A DNA stretch of 64,000 bases from Caprimulgus europaeus (taxonomy: Eukaryota > Chordata > Aves > Caprimulgiformes > Caprimulgidae): the NCBI GenBank assembly GCA_907165065.1, contig OU015535.1, positions 868,001-932,000 of the forward strand. The letters run 5' to 3'. The position numbers were made by a program, and so were the translations under genes. The notes beneath the pieces are model-generated. The model ran no database searches. It was given only the letters and a program-made list of their open reading frames with translations, and was not told the DNA's origin. This document shows, in pieces, positions 1 through 11,203 of this stretch. Positions within the stretch are counted from its first letter, which is position 1. Each line of letters starts with the position of its first letter.

Positions 1-854
1 AAGCGACATGTTCTTCTCTTCTGTACTGTGCAGAGAGGAACAGATCAAAGACACCCACAGGCCTGAATTATTTTATAAATGAATTTAAAGAGACACTCTC
101 CCGTGCTGTACTACGGAGGGGGAGATCAAGAGTTGCTCTATATACTGAGAGTATCTGGAGAATTAAACTGATGTCTTCTGAAAAATAAAAATTACTGAGA
201 GCTATGTAATATTTACCTTTTTTTTTTCTTTTTCAGAACTAGAGTATGAATTTATGCTAATTAATTTTTCTAGTTTTATGGCAGTAGAGACATTGAATGC
301 AGGCCAGGCTGCATGTCTGTACAACTTTCAAAAGTAAGGTTTTCTGTCACCCAATGACAAGCTTGCTGTTTTTTTTTACTCTTTTCATCTCTTGCAAAAA
401 AGTTTCCATTATTCAAAAATATTTCATTTTCAAAATTTTAAATGCTTTCCTGACTTACATTAAAGGCGAGAAAATCGCAGGGTAGATTTCAAGCGGTATA
501 TCTTTAAAAGAATAAATGAAAATGAGAAAGTAATCTGTTTAAATCAGGCAAAAAACCCTAAGACACCGATATCTCAGACCTTTCTGAAAAGAATAAAAAT
601 CAAATTAATAATATTTAATTAAAAATTCTGGAAATACACAAGTTTAAATGTTACCTCTTACCAGACCAGCACTTATGTGGCATCAGCTCAGGTCTGCTGC
701 TCTGTACAAGCTGTGAGGTTGTAAGAGCGTACTGGCTGTTCACGCAAGCGTCTCCTGAAAGAGAAAAGGGAAGAAATATTTGCCCTTGGATCTGCTCAGC
801 TTCAAACACCATCAGTGGAAAAGGAAAAGGAAAAACCAACACTTTGTAACAAGG
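1..854. other. Upstream intergenic DNA, no gene seen
   Basis: AT-rich DNA with short homopolymer runs and no open frame resembling a known protein. The only notable point is its right edge: positions 849-854 read acaagg and form the left copy of the target duplication of the adjoining LTR. Confidence 0.6.
849..854. repeat. Target-site duplication, left copy
   Basis: The hexamer acaagg directly abuts the LTR end at 855 and is repeated exactly at 1335-1340 on the other side. Confidence 0.8.
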
Positions 855-1334
855 TGTCGCGCCAGAGGGAGGACCCGGACGCTCGATATGAGTGATCAGC
901 AAGCTCCGTTTATTGATTACACACGTGCTCCTTATATACAGTGGTTAATTAAGCTCATGCATATTCTTAAAGACCCATACTGATTGGTTTATTGATTATC
1001 CTGGGAACTTTCTCCTTTGTTACAACAGGTGGCTTTGCTCTGTTCACATCCCAAGGACGTCAGCAGGGCACTCCTGCTTTGCGGTTACCAGCTAAAGCTG
1101 CTCCCTTCTTTTTCCCAGCTGAGTTTTGCTGAAGTTGTTTGTCTGCAGTCTCAAGGACAAGTCAGGATCCTGGAGACTTCTGCTCATTCACCCTGACCGT
1201 GCAATTGCTGTTATACTTATGTCAAGGGCCTAAGCTGGCTACTGCGGCCTGAGCCATTTCATACCCTCGCTGCTTCTGCTGAGCCTCTGATTGTACAACA
1301 GCTCCAGTGATCCATGGCCCCTGTCAAGGCAACA
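855..1334 (-). mobile_element. Solo LTR of an avian endogenous retrovirus (ERVK/alpharetrovirus-like), with 6-bp target duplication
   Basis: Read on the minus strand, the element begins TGTTGCC at 1334 and ends GGCGCGACA at 855, so it has TG...CA termini. It is flanked by a perfect 6-base direct repeat, acaagg, at 849-854 and 1335-1340. Minus-strand promoter parts occur in the expected order: a CCAAT box (983-987), a TATATAA box (932-938) and an AATAAA signal (909-914) reading AATAAACG. The 480-base length, 6-base duplication and AATAAA close to the expected cap site resemble alpharetrovirus-like and ERVK LTRs. No internal retroviral genes adjoin it, so it is a solo LTR left by recombination between the two LTRs of a provirus. 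The class assignment is inference; the boundaries are seen directly. Confidence 0.85.
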
Positions 1335-1340
1335 ACAAGG
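1335..1340. repeat. Target-site duplication, right copy
   Basis: Exact repeat of the hexamer at 849-854, immediately after the LTR end at 1334. Confidence 0.8.
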
Positions 1341-3156
1341 CACAAGAGTCTCTCAAGACTTTCATTTCTGAAGACAGCATCCCTGCACAGCCTCAAGAAA
1401 AAGGAGAGGAACACAAGTCACACGCCCAAAGCATCACCCAAGCCAGTGAGAGGGACCATTTCCATGGAAAGCAAAACTCCCGGGTCAAACGGCTGCAAAA
1501 AAAAAGGCATCTTGAAAATTGCCTGTGAAATTCTTCCCGGGTGCAAATCTTGTTTTGTCACCAGCCACCTTCTCTGCATAAATAAATGTTTCCTTTAAAG
1601 CTTGTTCACACAAACAGGTGCTCATGCAACTACAGGCACTAAATCGCTGGCTTCAGGTGTAAGGTGTCCAGAGCTGACCTCACTCTCCTTGCAGCGTGCC
1701 CGGCCGCAGAGCAGAGCTGGCTCCTCGCTCTCATCCTATGCCCACAATCGCACTCTAGGACCATAAAGGGATTAATGTCACATAAATCTTCATCCAAAAA
1801 AAAAAAAAAGAGCATATTTATTTACATGCATTTATCTTCCAATGAGAAAACAATTCTCCTTTTTTCCTGCACCAGTAAAAGTCTCTTCAAAGTTCTGATT
1901 GCTTAGATTTGGCATTTAAAACCCACTGTACTAGAGTTAAAGTATGCATTTCAGAAAAGGGCTTAGCCAGCTTTTCCATTTCATTACTAGAGATCCATTA
2001 CACAGGCAAGATGTGTACTTTACTCTCACTGATACAGTGTTTTATGTATAAACATCTTGACCACCACTGTGTAGTCACTGGTTAGCAGATTTGGTGTGTT
2101 TTGGCTGAATTTCTGAAGGGGAAAACTGTGACTTGCACTCTAAATATTTTTTCTGGAGAATGGATTCCTCAACAGACTATGGGCATCTTGTACAAAATGC
2201 AAGTAAACATTCGGGGAGGAATGTCATGCTTCTGGTGGGTACTGACTCGCCAGCCTTGGCAACCGAGATCCCTGTGACCCGCAGCACACGCACAAGCCGG
2301 GTTCCCCCCCGCTCCTGCCGCGCAGCTGCAACCAGGAGGAGAGAAACAGCGCCCGGGTCAGCATCTGCATTTCTGGTGAGCTTATCTCAACATCCTGACC
2401 ATGCTTTGTTCAGACATTCAGTTTGATCAAGCTTGTATTTAAGGTAAAAGCTTCCGAAGTGGGGATGTCCTAAGAATTTCAGTTAATATTTATTACAAAT
2501 ATATTTCAGTAATATTGTAGAATTTTAGCCAATTAATGTAAGTCATTTGGAATCGCTGCCCCTCTTTATTTATTTCCAGAATGCTGCAAAAACATCTGCT
2601 GCAGCTGGGCATCTGGATTACAGATGTGAGCATCCACATCTGTATGAACAGGACATGAAGCTTTTATATGCGGGAGGGCACTGAAGGCCACTGAGAACAT
2701 TAATAAAGTTACTTTATGTTTCTACAGTGCTTTGCCTGCTTAAAGCACCACATAGGCTACCCGTGATTACTGGGACGTTTCCGAAATGATCAGCAGTATC
2801 ACGTAAATTGCCATTAAAGTACAATTAGCAGCCCTTGGAACTCAGCGCTGTACTTCAGAACAGTCTAACCCGTGGCTCGTGGGGCAGAGGTGGACACGAG
2901 GAGGATGGTGTCTGCTCTTCCTCTTCTCTACCTGCACCAGCTCCAGGAGCATCTCGCCCCATCTCTCCATGGCTGCACCCACGGGACAGACATGGAGAGC
3001 CATTAAGTGACTGGAAAGGCAACGGCACAAAGCATCCCTTGTGTCCAGCCCACCGTGGTGAACAGCCGGGATTCTGGAGAGCTCATGTCAGCCTGGTGCA
3101 GATTCCAGCAGGCACGGCCCCTCCACTTTACACTTTGCAATTCAAATTGATTTCAT

Positions 3157-3187
<31 letters not shown>

Positions 3188-6100
3188 TCACTTGGCTGTT
3201 GGAGCACAGCTCTGTGTGGCAAGAGTTGTAGTGATGAAAGAAGGGTGGTGCATACAGTAAACCAAGTAAGGGAGCTCTCTACAGCTACGGATGGCGCGCT
3301 GGTAGACCGTGCTGGCACGTGTGTGGGTATGATGATGAATTCAGTTACTGCAGCAGACTGGAAGTGAAGGTCTGGCTTGGATGGTGTTCCCAAACCTGGC
3401 ATCCCTATCCCACATGGAGGTAGCTAAATCTGTCACTTACATGCTTTAGATACTTGTGCTAATTGCATAAATGCCAACAAAACTGACATGTTTTTCAAGT
3501 GTTAGCAGTGTAAATAGCTGCTCTTCTGAAGTGGCCACAGTCTATATTCTTAGCTCCTATATACTCTCCTGATGCTACCACTTGCAAATGCATCGTACTT
3601 GTAGTATCTAGCTATAGTAATGTATTAGTGTGTTTGTAATACTATTGATGCTCTTGCATAAAGCACTGTAGAATATACTTTAAATACTGCCTTTTTGTCC
3701 GTTTCACACAACTATTCATTAACACCAAGGGAACAGCACGCCACTGTTCCAGGTTTTCGAAGAACCAGTGCTCTCCACCAGCTCCTGTTGCCCGCTTCAT
3801 TATTTGACTTTATTTATTTCTGCTTTTACTTTTCAAACCTCAAATTTAGAACTGAAAATTTTCATGCTTTTGTTTTTTTAAAAATAATTCAAGCCAGCAA
3901 ATGGACCTGATGTAATCTGTATACTGTGTGCCATGGCTAAGTATCCACTGCTGTGAAAGCCCTGCTTGTTCTCTGAAAGGAGGAATTCTTGTAGACGGCG
4001 TCACTTGCCCCCTCCTCCGCGAGGCCGCTTTTCCCTTACACTCCCAAGACTCGCTGCCGGGCATTTTCTTGCCCTAAAAGTTTGCTGGAGCAATATTGTC
4101 ATTTACCTGATGTTTGTACAGGGCCTGGCTCCTAACAGGTTGGCCTCTAAGTACAATCAGAAGTTGTGTGTTTGGCTGTAGCGGGGCTCTCCTGAAGTAC
4201 GATGGCTTTTTATTCACCTTTCCTGTGGACTGCTCCTCGGAATTCATGTTGCTTCATCCTAACGTGGGCTTCACCTCAGGCTTGGGGAGAAGTTCTTTTC
4301 CTCTGCCATTCACACAGCAAGCGGTGTGCTTTCAGATATGTCCCATCTACAAAGGATTTCAGCGTTGGCCTGGTGTGTTTTACTAGTATTTGAATGGCCT
4401 AAAGAAATTATTTGGAAAGCAGGAGATGCCTTTGGAAAAGCACGAAAGAGAAAAAAAAATAGACTTCAAGAGGATATTAACGGGACAACTGGCCCAAGAA
4501 AATAGAAAAAAAGTGCAACTCAAAAGTGGTTGCCAACAAGCAATCTCGTAACACCCAGCCTGGAAGATAGCACAGCTCCTCGTGATCCTGGTTTTGTGGT
4601 GTTGTGCCTTCAACCCCTCTGTCCGCATTCACCATTCCGTACAAGAAATGTAAATTGTTGCCCAATTCATTCAAATACAATACACTTCCTCAACCTGCTT
4701 TTTTTCAAAGGTACAAAATAGATATTGTCTCAGGAGGAACAAGAGACCAGGCACTAGAAAAGGAGATGCGGGGTTTGTCATAGCCCCAGCTCCGGGGAGC
4801 AGAGGTTCTGCGCAGGTAATTGTTAACGATGTTAAAATAACAGTCTGTCAGCTGGACAACGCTCAGCACACCAACACACAGGCCAACAACTGTAATGGCA
4901 GTACAAGGAGCTCATGGCAAAATTAAGATGCCAAGTGAAATTCCCAAATAACATGAAGACACTGAAAAAAGAGTCTTTGTTCCACTACTGGTGTCTTTGC
5001 TGGGCTTCCTCCCCATCTGGATGAGCCTTCTCCTCATGGGAAGCTGTCAGGGTCAGTGTACAGAAAACACTCTGAATATGCAAGAAGTCTGGAGGATTCA
5101 GCAATTTGGGGAAAGACAGAAAGTTCTTAAATAACTTACTGCAATTAATGAAGGGCCAGAAATGTGAGAAAATCTCTGAAGAGTGATTGATCAAGCATCA
5201 ACAGCAGTTTATCTTGACAGTAAAGGCGGACACATGAAATAAAAGAGCTTACCACAAAGTGGCTTTTGACTAAGAGTGAAAAATGTAATGAGGAAGAACA
5301 GGCTTTGGATAAATCTATATTCTGTTAAGGTAAATAAAAAAGCAAATGCCAGTAAGAGAGGAAAAAAGGACAAGACTTCTTCCTGTATGGTCACCACTAA
5401 CACATATTTGCATGAGGCAAGCACAAGGAGAGCAGACTTCCTGAGTGCCAGAATAGCACCTCCATCTCAGATGAGCAAAGAAGAAGTGGGATTTACTGTC
5501 AGCTCTCACAAAGCATTAGGCCAGCTGGTAAGGGAGAAGAAGGAAAAAAAAAACCCACAAAAAATCAGTGGACTGCACCTTCTTGTGCATCTTTTACAGT
5601 CTTTCTCAGAGTCAAATCAGTGGCTTAAGCTAAAGGAGACAAAGAGCTTGGGAAAGGCAAAACTCTACATGGCCAATGCAAGAACAGCATTGAAAAGCAA
5701 ATTAAGATGCTGCAAAGTGATCAGTCACCAAAGTTCACAGTGGCCAGTGAGAAAGTGCAGAAGAAGATTCTAATCCCTAGCACCAGGCTCCTGCAGAAGC
5801 TCCACGCTGCAGCAAGTCACAGTGGATACCTCTGCAGCCAACAGCAAAGCCCTGACACCAGCGACAAGAGGCAGGTTGCAGTCACCAGCTGCCAGTGCAA
5901 CTCATTTCTCACAATTTAAAGTTATACTGGAAGTTGAATTTTAAATTAAATTGAAAAGTTAGAGTGAAGGAACACTTGATGGGGAGAGCAGAGCAGCCGA
6001 AACTACAAATTTCAGCAAAGTCTTTCTTTGCAAAGAGAAAGTTTCACAAAAGAAACTGTGAGAACTGCTATTACCCAATTGTTGCTGGAAGAATAATATT

Positions 6101-9100
6101 CCTTCCTGTAGACTAAGAAATATTTAACTGTTAGCAGTACATCTACTCGAGCTGACCAATCACCCACGGGTTTCTGCAATCTTCTGGCTTGCAGAAAGCT
6201 GAAAAAGGAAGAAGTTCCAGAAATAGACTGAAACTCCCCTGAGAGCTGATGCTGATGGAGAGGCTGATAAGCATTTAAATGACTCAGGTGTCTCCCATAT
6301 GCACATTTTTCTGTCCTAAGAGGAAGATGTTCCATCACGGGTATCACAGACATTTGATAAATGTTATTGTATGCTAAAGGTGAGACGGTGTTTGCAGACA
6401 TTTTGGAAGGCTGTAGAGAGGCACCTCAACACGGGAATTCTTTAGTTGTATAAATTTTGTGTGACTGCATATGGTTTAATTGCATCAAAGAAAGATACAA
6501 GAAAGAGATGTCTCTATAGCAAACACTGTAATACAGAATTAGAGCAAGACTACAATGAGTGACGAGTTTTGTCCCAAAATATTTTTGTGAACAAAAGTAC
6601 TTTTTCCTTAATTTCTATTTTCACAACTATTTTAGAGTAAGTGGCAGGCATGCCTATAACTTGAAAAAAAAACAAACCAAAACAAAAAAAACCCACCAAA
6701 ACAAAAGGACATACCTTGAGATAACATACAGACTGAGGATGAAGGTAAGTCAAAAGTATCCTAGTACAATTTTGCTGGTTTTATATAAATCATATGAAGA
6801 TTCTGCAAGCTTCTGTAAGCAAAATCAGTAGGTAAGCAAGCAACATGCCACCAGAGAAACAAGGCTCAGTTTTATTGCAGTGTGCTATTTACTCCTACTA
6901 CAGTCAAATGCTCCAGATGACAGGGAAGGGAACCAGAGCAGCCACCAGTCACAGCTAACAGCAGAATGTTAACATTTATTGGATGTTTCTTTGCAAATGT
7001 CTGCATTTAAATTTAGTACCGAACTAGTAATGTAAGAGACCTGTTTCACTTTGAGCACTGAAGTACCAACACAGAAGTTATCTTGCCCACGGGATGAGCC
7101 TGGAGCCGCTCGCAGAGCCGGCAGTAAGGAGGAGGGCTGGGAGTTTTTCTCCTGCAGCAGCAAGAACTGGGAAGTTCTGGGACAGCAGCTTGATGGTGAG
7201 ACACACCAGAATGAGAAAGGAGGAGAAATATTAAAGAAAATCATGCAAAACAAGTGTTTCCCATGGATAATGTGTATCCATTATTCCCAGTACCTACCCA
7301 GGTTACTGTGGATAGCCCATTCCACAGCCTACGTCCGTGTCCATCTCACAGTGGGACTGAGTTTCGCTAACAGAGGGATCAACACTAAAATGGTAAATTC
7401 ACCTCCATGTTCTTGCCCTGACATGGTTATTCATCAGGAATTCTTCCTAATGACTGTTCAGTTCCTTCCTTCTAGGGAGCCACTCCTAATTCTCTTCAAT
7501 TCAGGCTGGATAATGAGTCACTGACTTTAATATTAATCTTTATTAACCCTTTCCTTACACAACCAACTTCTGGTAACAGCGAAATGTGGTGCGTCTCAGT
7601 GCCAAGAAAGCTCCAATTCCTTTTCCTCCATTGCACCATTTTCTGACATGCAGATAACCTGATGATTCCTGCAGGCTTTCTGCTGCTGTCTGATGAAAAC
7701 ATACTTTGTCTTCATGCCTTATTGCTCGTTAATTCTGTCTTTACCTACCTGTTTTCCAATGTAGTTTTGCCTCCCACAAATTACACTTCTTCTCCATTCT
7801 CTTTTTGTCTGGCCAACGTTTCAGTTGCAGCAAAACAGCTATTTGTGTCAAAAAAACTTCTCTAAGCACCTGGTTTCACCCTTCTGTTTTTCCTCTCTTC
7901 TCTTTTCTTCCGGGGAGGGAGGGCAGTGTTTGTGGACAAGCACGTGAGCCCGGCAGCATTCAGTTCTGCTGTGTCTAACGCTGTGGGAAGTGTCAGGATG
8001 TTCACAGCCAAGCTTCTGGTGGCCGGTGCTTTTGACTAGTTCTCCTTCTTAAACAACAACAAAACAAACAAACAAACAATTAAATTTAGGAGGTATTTAA
8101 TTTATATGTAACTTGCCATTCCTAACAGTATTGAACCTAGATGTCTTGTGTGATAATTGATGACTCAAGCATTGAATTCTTCTTGAATCAGCTATTGCTC
8201 ACTTCTTCAGACTAATCAGAAAATGGCCTGTTCTGTTTTTGATCCAACTTTGTATTCTCTTTGGTTAGAGCATCAAATATGCACAGATATGTCTGATCAC
8301 CTGCTTTTTCTGCACTTCATGTATGGTGGTACTCATTTGTTTAACCACATTTTGGTGTATTTTGAGATACTGGAATTCTAAAGTTCTTTCTCCTTGATGC
8401 TCTTTTGCTGAACTTGCACTGTTGGCCTGCTACTGTGTTTTGTGTGTCTTTCAAAGAGTGTTTTGTGTGTCTTTCAAAGTGTTCTACAGTTATCACTTTG
8501 ATGTTATCACAACATGTGCCTACTCTTAAAGGAAAATCTAGGAAGTCTAAGGGAAAAGTAGTTTGGAAAGAGACCTATTTACTTAAATAATCACACTCTC
8601 AGATATGACAAAAACAGACTTCTAGGAATAAATGTATATTTTTAATTGACTGTTTCCATAGCTTTTTCAGTATTCTTTATTTCACCATCCTTATGCTGTA
8701 CCAGACGGGTCCTGGATACCAACATCCACCGAGCAGCCTTGTGTTAGCTCTGTGCTGCCTGCAAGCAACCCAGCCCACTCCCCGAGAAATAGCTGTTTCC
8801 CAGTGGGAATATCAGTGTAGGTGCCAGTCCAGCCTGACTGAGCTCTTAGCAACAGTACACTTTTTCCTGATTAATTAAATATTAATGTGAATATACAGCT
8901 TGACATTTTTTGGACACCTGCACAGCAGAGAACTACTCAGCCGCTATCATTATTTCACTAACAAACTGCACAAAACTTCTGAAGCTCAGGCATGGTCCTA
9001 ATCTTGGCCTGTTTAAAAAATAATTTAATCTGTCTGAAACCGAAGAAAGGTAATTCCTCAGTGCCTCTGCAGAAAAGAATGTGGTTTTTTTCCCCCAATA

Positions 9101-9289
9101 GTTGGTATTTATGCTCATTTAGCAGTCACAAGAACCCCGCTAACCCGCAGTGGCAGGCCTCAAGGCACCAGCAACCACTTCAAATCTATTGAGGGTGGAA
9201 GGGCCATCAAAACCATCTGGCAGCTGTACCGGCAGCACTGAACACTCCGCTGCCGGCAGGCGAGCAGAGCCTGTAATTAGTACTTGTGA
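1341..9289. other. Upstream intergenic DNA, no gene supported
   Basis: About 8 kb without a protein, RNA gene or clear repeat that I recognise. It holds a pyrimidine run near 3151-3190, an A-rich CA/AC-like tract near 6661-6705, a four-fold aac/aaac run near 8055-8080 and a short tandem duplication near 8433-8480. The longest frame here (5276-5773, 165 codons) has no recognisable domain. In mammals WNK2 lies upstream of FAM120A; I see no exon that I can assign to it here. Confidence 0.55.
8433..8480. repeat. Short tandem duplication, two copies of about 23 bp
   Basis: The phrase gtgttttgtgtgtctttcaa occurs twice in direct succession, separated only by an aaga-type junction. It is a minor local duplication with no sign of function. 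Confidence 0.7.
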
Positions 9290-9820
9290 ATAGCGGCCAT
9301 GGCTGCCATGTCTGGCGGGAAGGGAAGAGCTGCAGCTCGGCCATGCCGAGGCCGAGGGGCCGGGAGCTCAGCACCCCCGGGCCAGGCCGAGCCGCTCCGG
9401 GCCATCCGTCTCTGCCTCGAACGGCTGCGCGGCTGCCGCTCCCCGGGGCCCCGCCAGGGCCGGATGCTCCCGAGCCGCGGGGCAACAGGTGCCCGGGGCG
9501 CCGCTTCCCCGGCTGGGGCTCGCCATGGCGGCGCCCGCGCTGCCCCGCCCCGTCCCGCCCGCTGAGGGGAATTCGCGGCCCGGCGGGCCCGGGGATAGCG
9601 GTGACGAGTCCGCGCAGCACCGGGTCCGGGCCGGGGGCTGCGCGCGCTCCCGCCGCCCCCCGCGCAGCTACTCGCCTCCCCCCGCCACTCCCCCGCCTCC
9701 CCCCGAGCCGAGCCCCCTCCCCTTCCCCGCCAGCCGCTTCCGCCCGCGCTCCCGCGCATGCCTGGGTTATGCAACCGCCGCGGCGGGCGGGCTGCGGGGC
9801 CCCGCCGCCCCAGTGCCGCA

Positions 9821-9843
9821 GGGCAAGGCAGGGCAGGGCAGGG
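9821..9843 (+). promoter_or_regulatory. G-quadruplex motif in the promoter or 5' leader
   Basis: Four GGG runs begin at 9821, 9831, 9836 and 9841 with loops of 7, 2 and 2 bases. This fits the usual four-run quadruplex pattern. It lies on the coding strand about 500 bases before the start codon, so it could act in DNA or, if transcribed, in the leader RNA. Confidence 0.6.
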
Positions 9844-10088
9844 CAGCGCGGGGGGCCGGCAGGGCGGCGGGCACCGGGCCGGCGGCGCGCTCCCCCCGCT
9901 CCCCGCGGCGCCCGTGTGCGCGCCCCGCGCTGCCTGTGAGTGGCAGCGGCGGCCGCCGCCAAGTCCCGCCTGTTCCGCTCTCCCTGCCGCAGGCGGCGGC
10001 GGCGGCGGGTTGGCTTCCTGCGCGCTGTGCCGCTCCCCCTCCCCCCGGCAGTCGGAGCCGCAGCGGCAGCAGCCCGGATCCCCGAGCC

Positions 10089-10100
10089 ATGGCTCTGTGA
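10089..10100 (+). promoter_or_regulatory. Minimal upstream ORF (three codons)
   Basis: ATG GCT CTG TGA lies 243 bases before the end of the leader. Its context has G at -3 and G at +4, which is a good initiation context. Its frame differs from that of the main coding sequence. If the transcript starts upstream of it, it could reduce initiation at the main start. This is inference, since the transcription start is not known. Confidence 0.45.
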
Positions 10101-10109
10101 GAGCAGCAC

Positions 10110-10163
10110 ATGGCGGCCGCGGCAGCCATGAGCCCCCCACTAATCCATACAACTCCCCCCTGA
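10110..10163 (+). promoter_or_regulatory. Upstream ORF of 17 codons
   Basis: An ATG at 10110 opens an alanine- then proline-containing frame that stops at TGA 10161-10163, 179 bases before the main start. A second in-frame ATG at 10128 has G at -3. It lies in the same frame as the three-codon ORF just upstream and in a different frame from FAM120A. The first ATG includes an ATGGCGGC sequence of the YY1 type, so the site may matter as DNA rather than as a translated ORF. Confidence 0.4.
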
Positions 10164-10342
10164 ACGGCCACCTACGGCAGCCAGCGCTCCCACCCGGCTC
10201 CACCGCTCCCACCGCCCACCCGCAACTCCAGCCGCCGCCGCGCCGCCCGGCCCGAGCCCAGACCCCGCCGCCGCCGCCGCTGCTGCCGCCGCCGGGCCCC
10301 CGCTCGCCCGCCCGCCGTCGCCGCCGCCGCCCGGTCCTCACC

Positions 10343-11052
<710 letters not shown>

Positions 11053-11129
11053 TCAAAATGTCGTCGAGGCCCGCGGGGGCGGCCCAAGTTTCAGCGGCCT
11101 CAATCCTCGGGGGATTTCGCTATTTATAC

Positions 11130-11203
11130 GGCGCTGTCGGTCGCCCCGCCGCCCCCGAGCAGGCCTCTGGCCTGCGCGGGGCGGCGGGGCGACCGACAGC
11201 GCC
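11130..11203. repeat. Near-perfect 74-base inverted repeat in intron 1
   Basis: The left arm 11130-11155 is the exact reverse complement of the right arm 11178-11203 (26 bases). After a small internal loop (4 bases left, 3 right), a second 6-base stem (11160-11165 with 11169-11174) closes on a 3-base loop. The stem is almost all G-C, so RNA or single-stranded DNA would fold very stably. It lies 314 bases after the exon 1 donor, inside the CpG island. Size and arm length are like a miRNA precursor, but no known family is recognised and the loop is unusually tight. Confidence 0.9.

Noticed and set aside
2560-2720. Possible 3' end of an upstream gene (an aataaa-like signal near 2701)
   Set aside because: No coding exon precedes it that I can identify; such signals are common by chance in AT-rich DNA.
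5276-5773. 165-codon plus-strand frame upstream of the gene
   Set aside because: Lys/Ser-rich with no domain, no promoter or splice context, and it overlaps other random frames.
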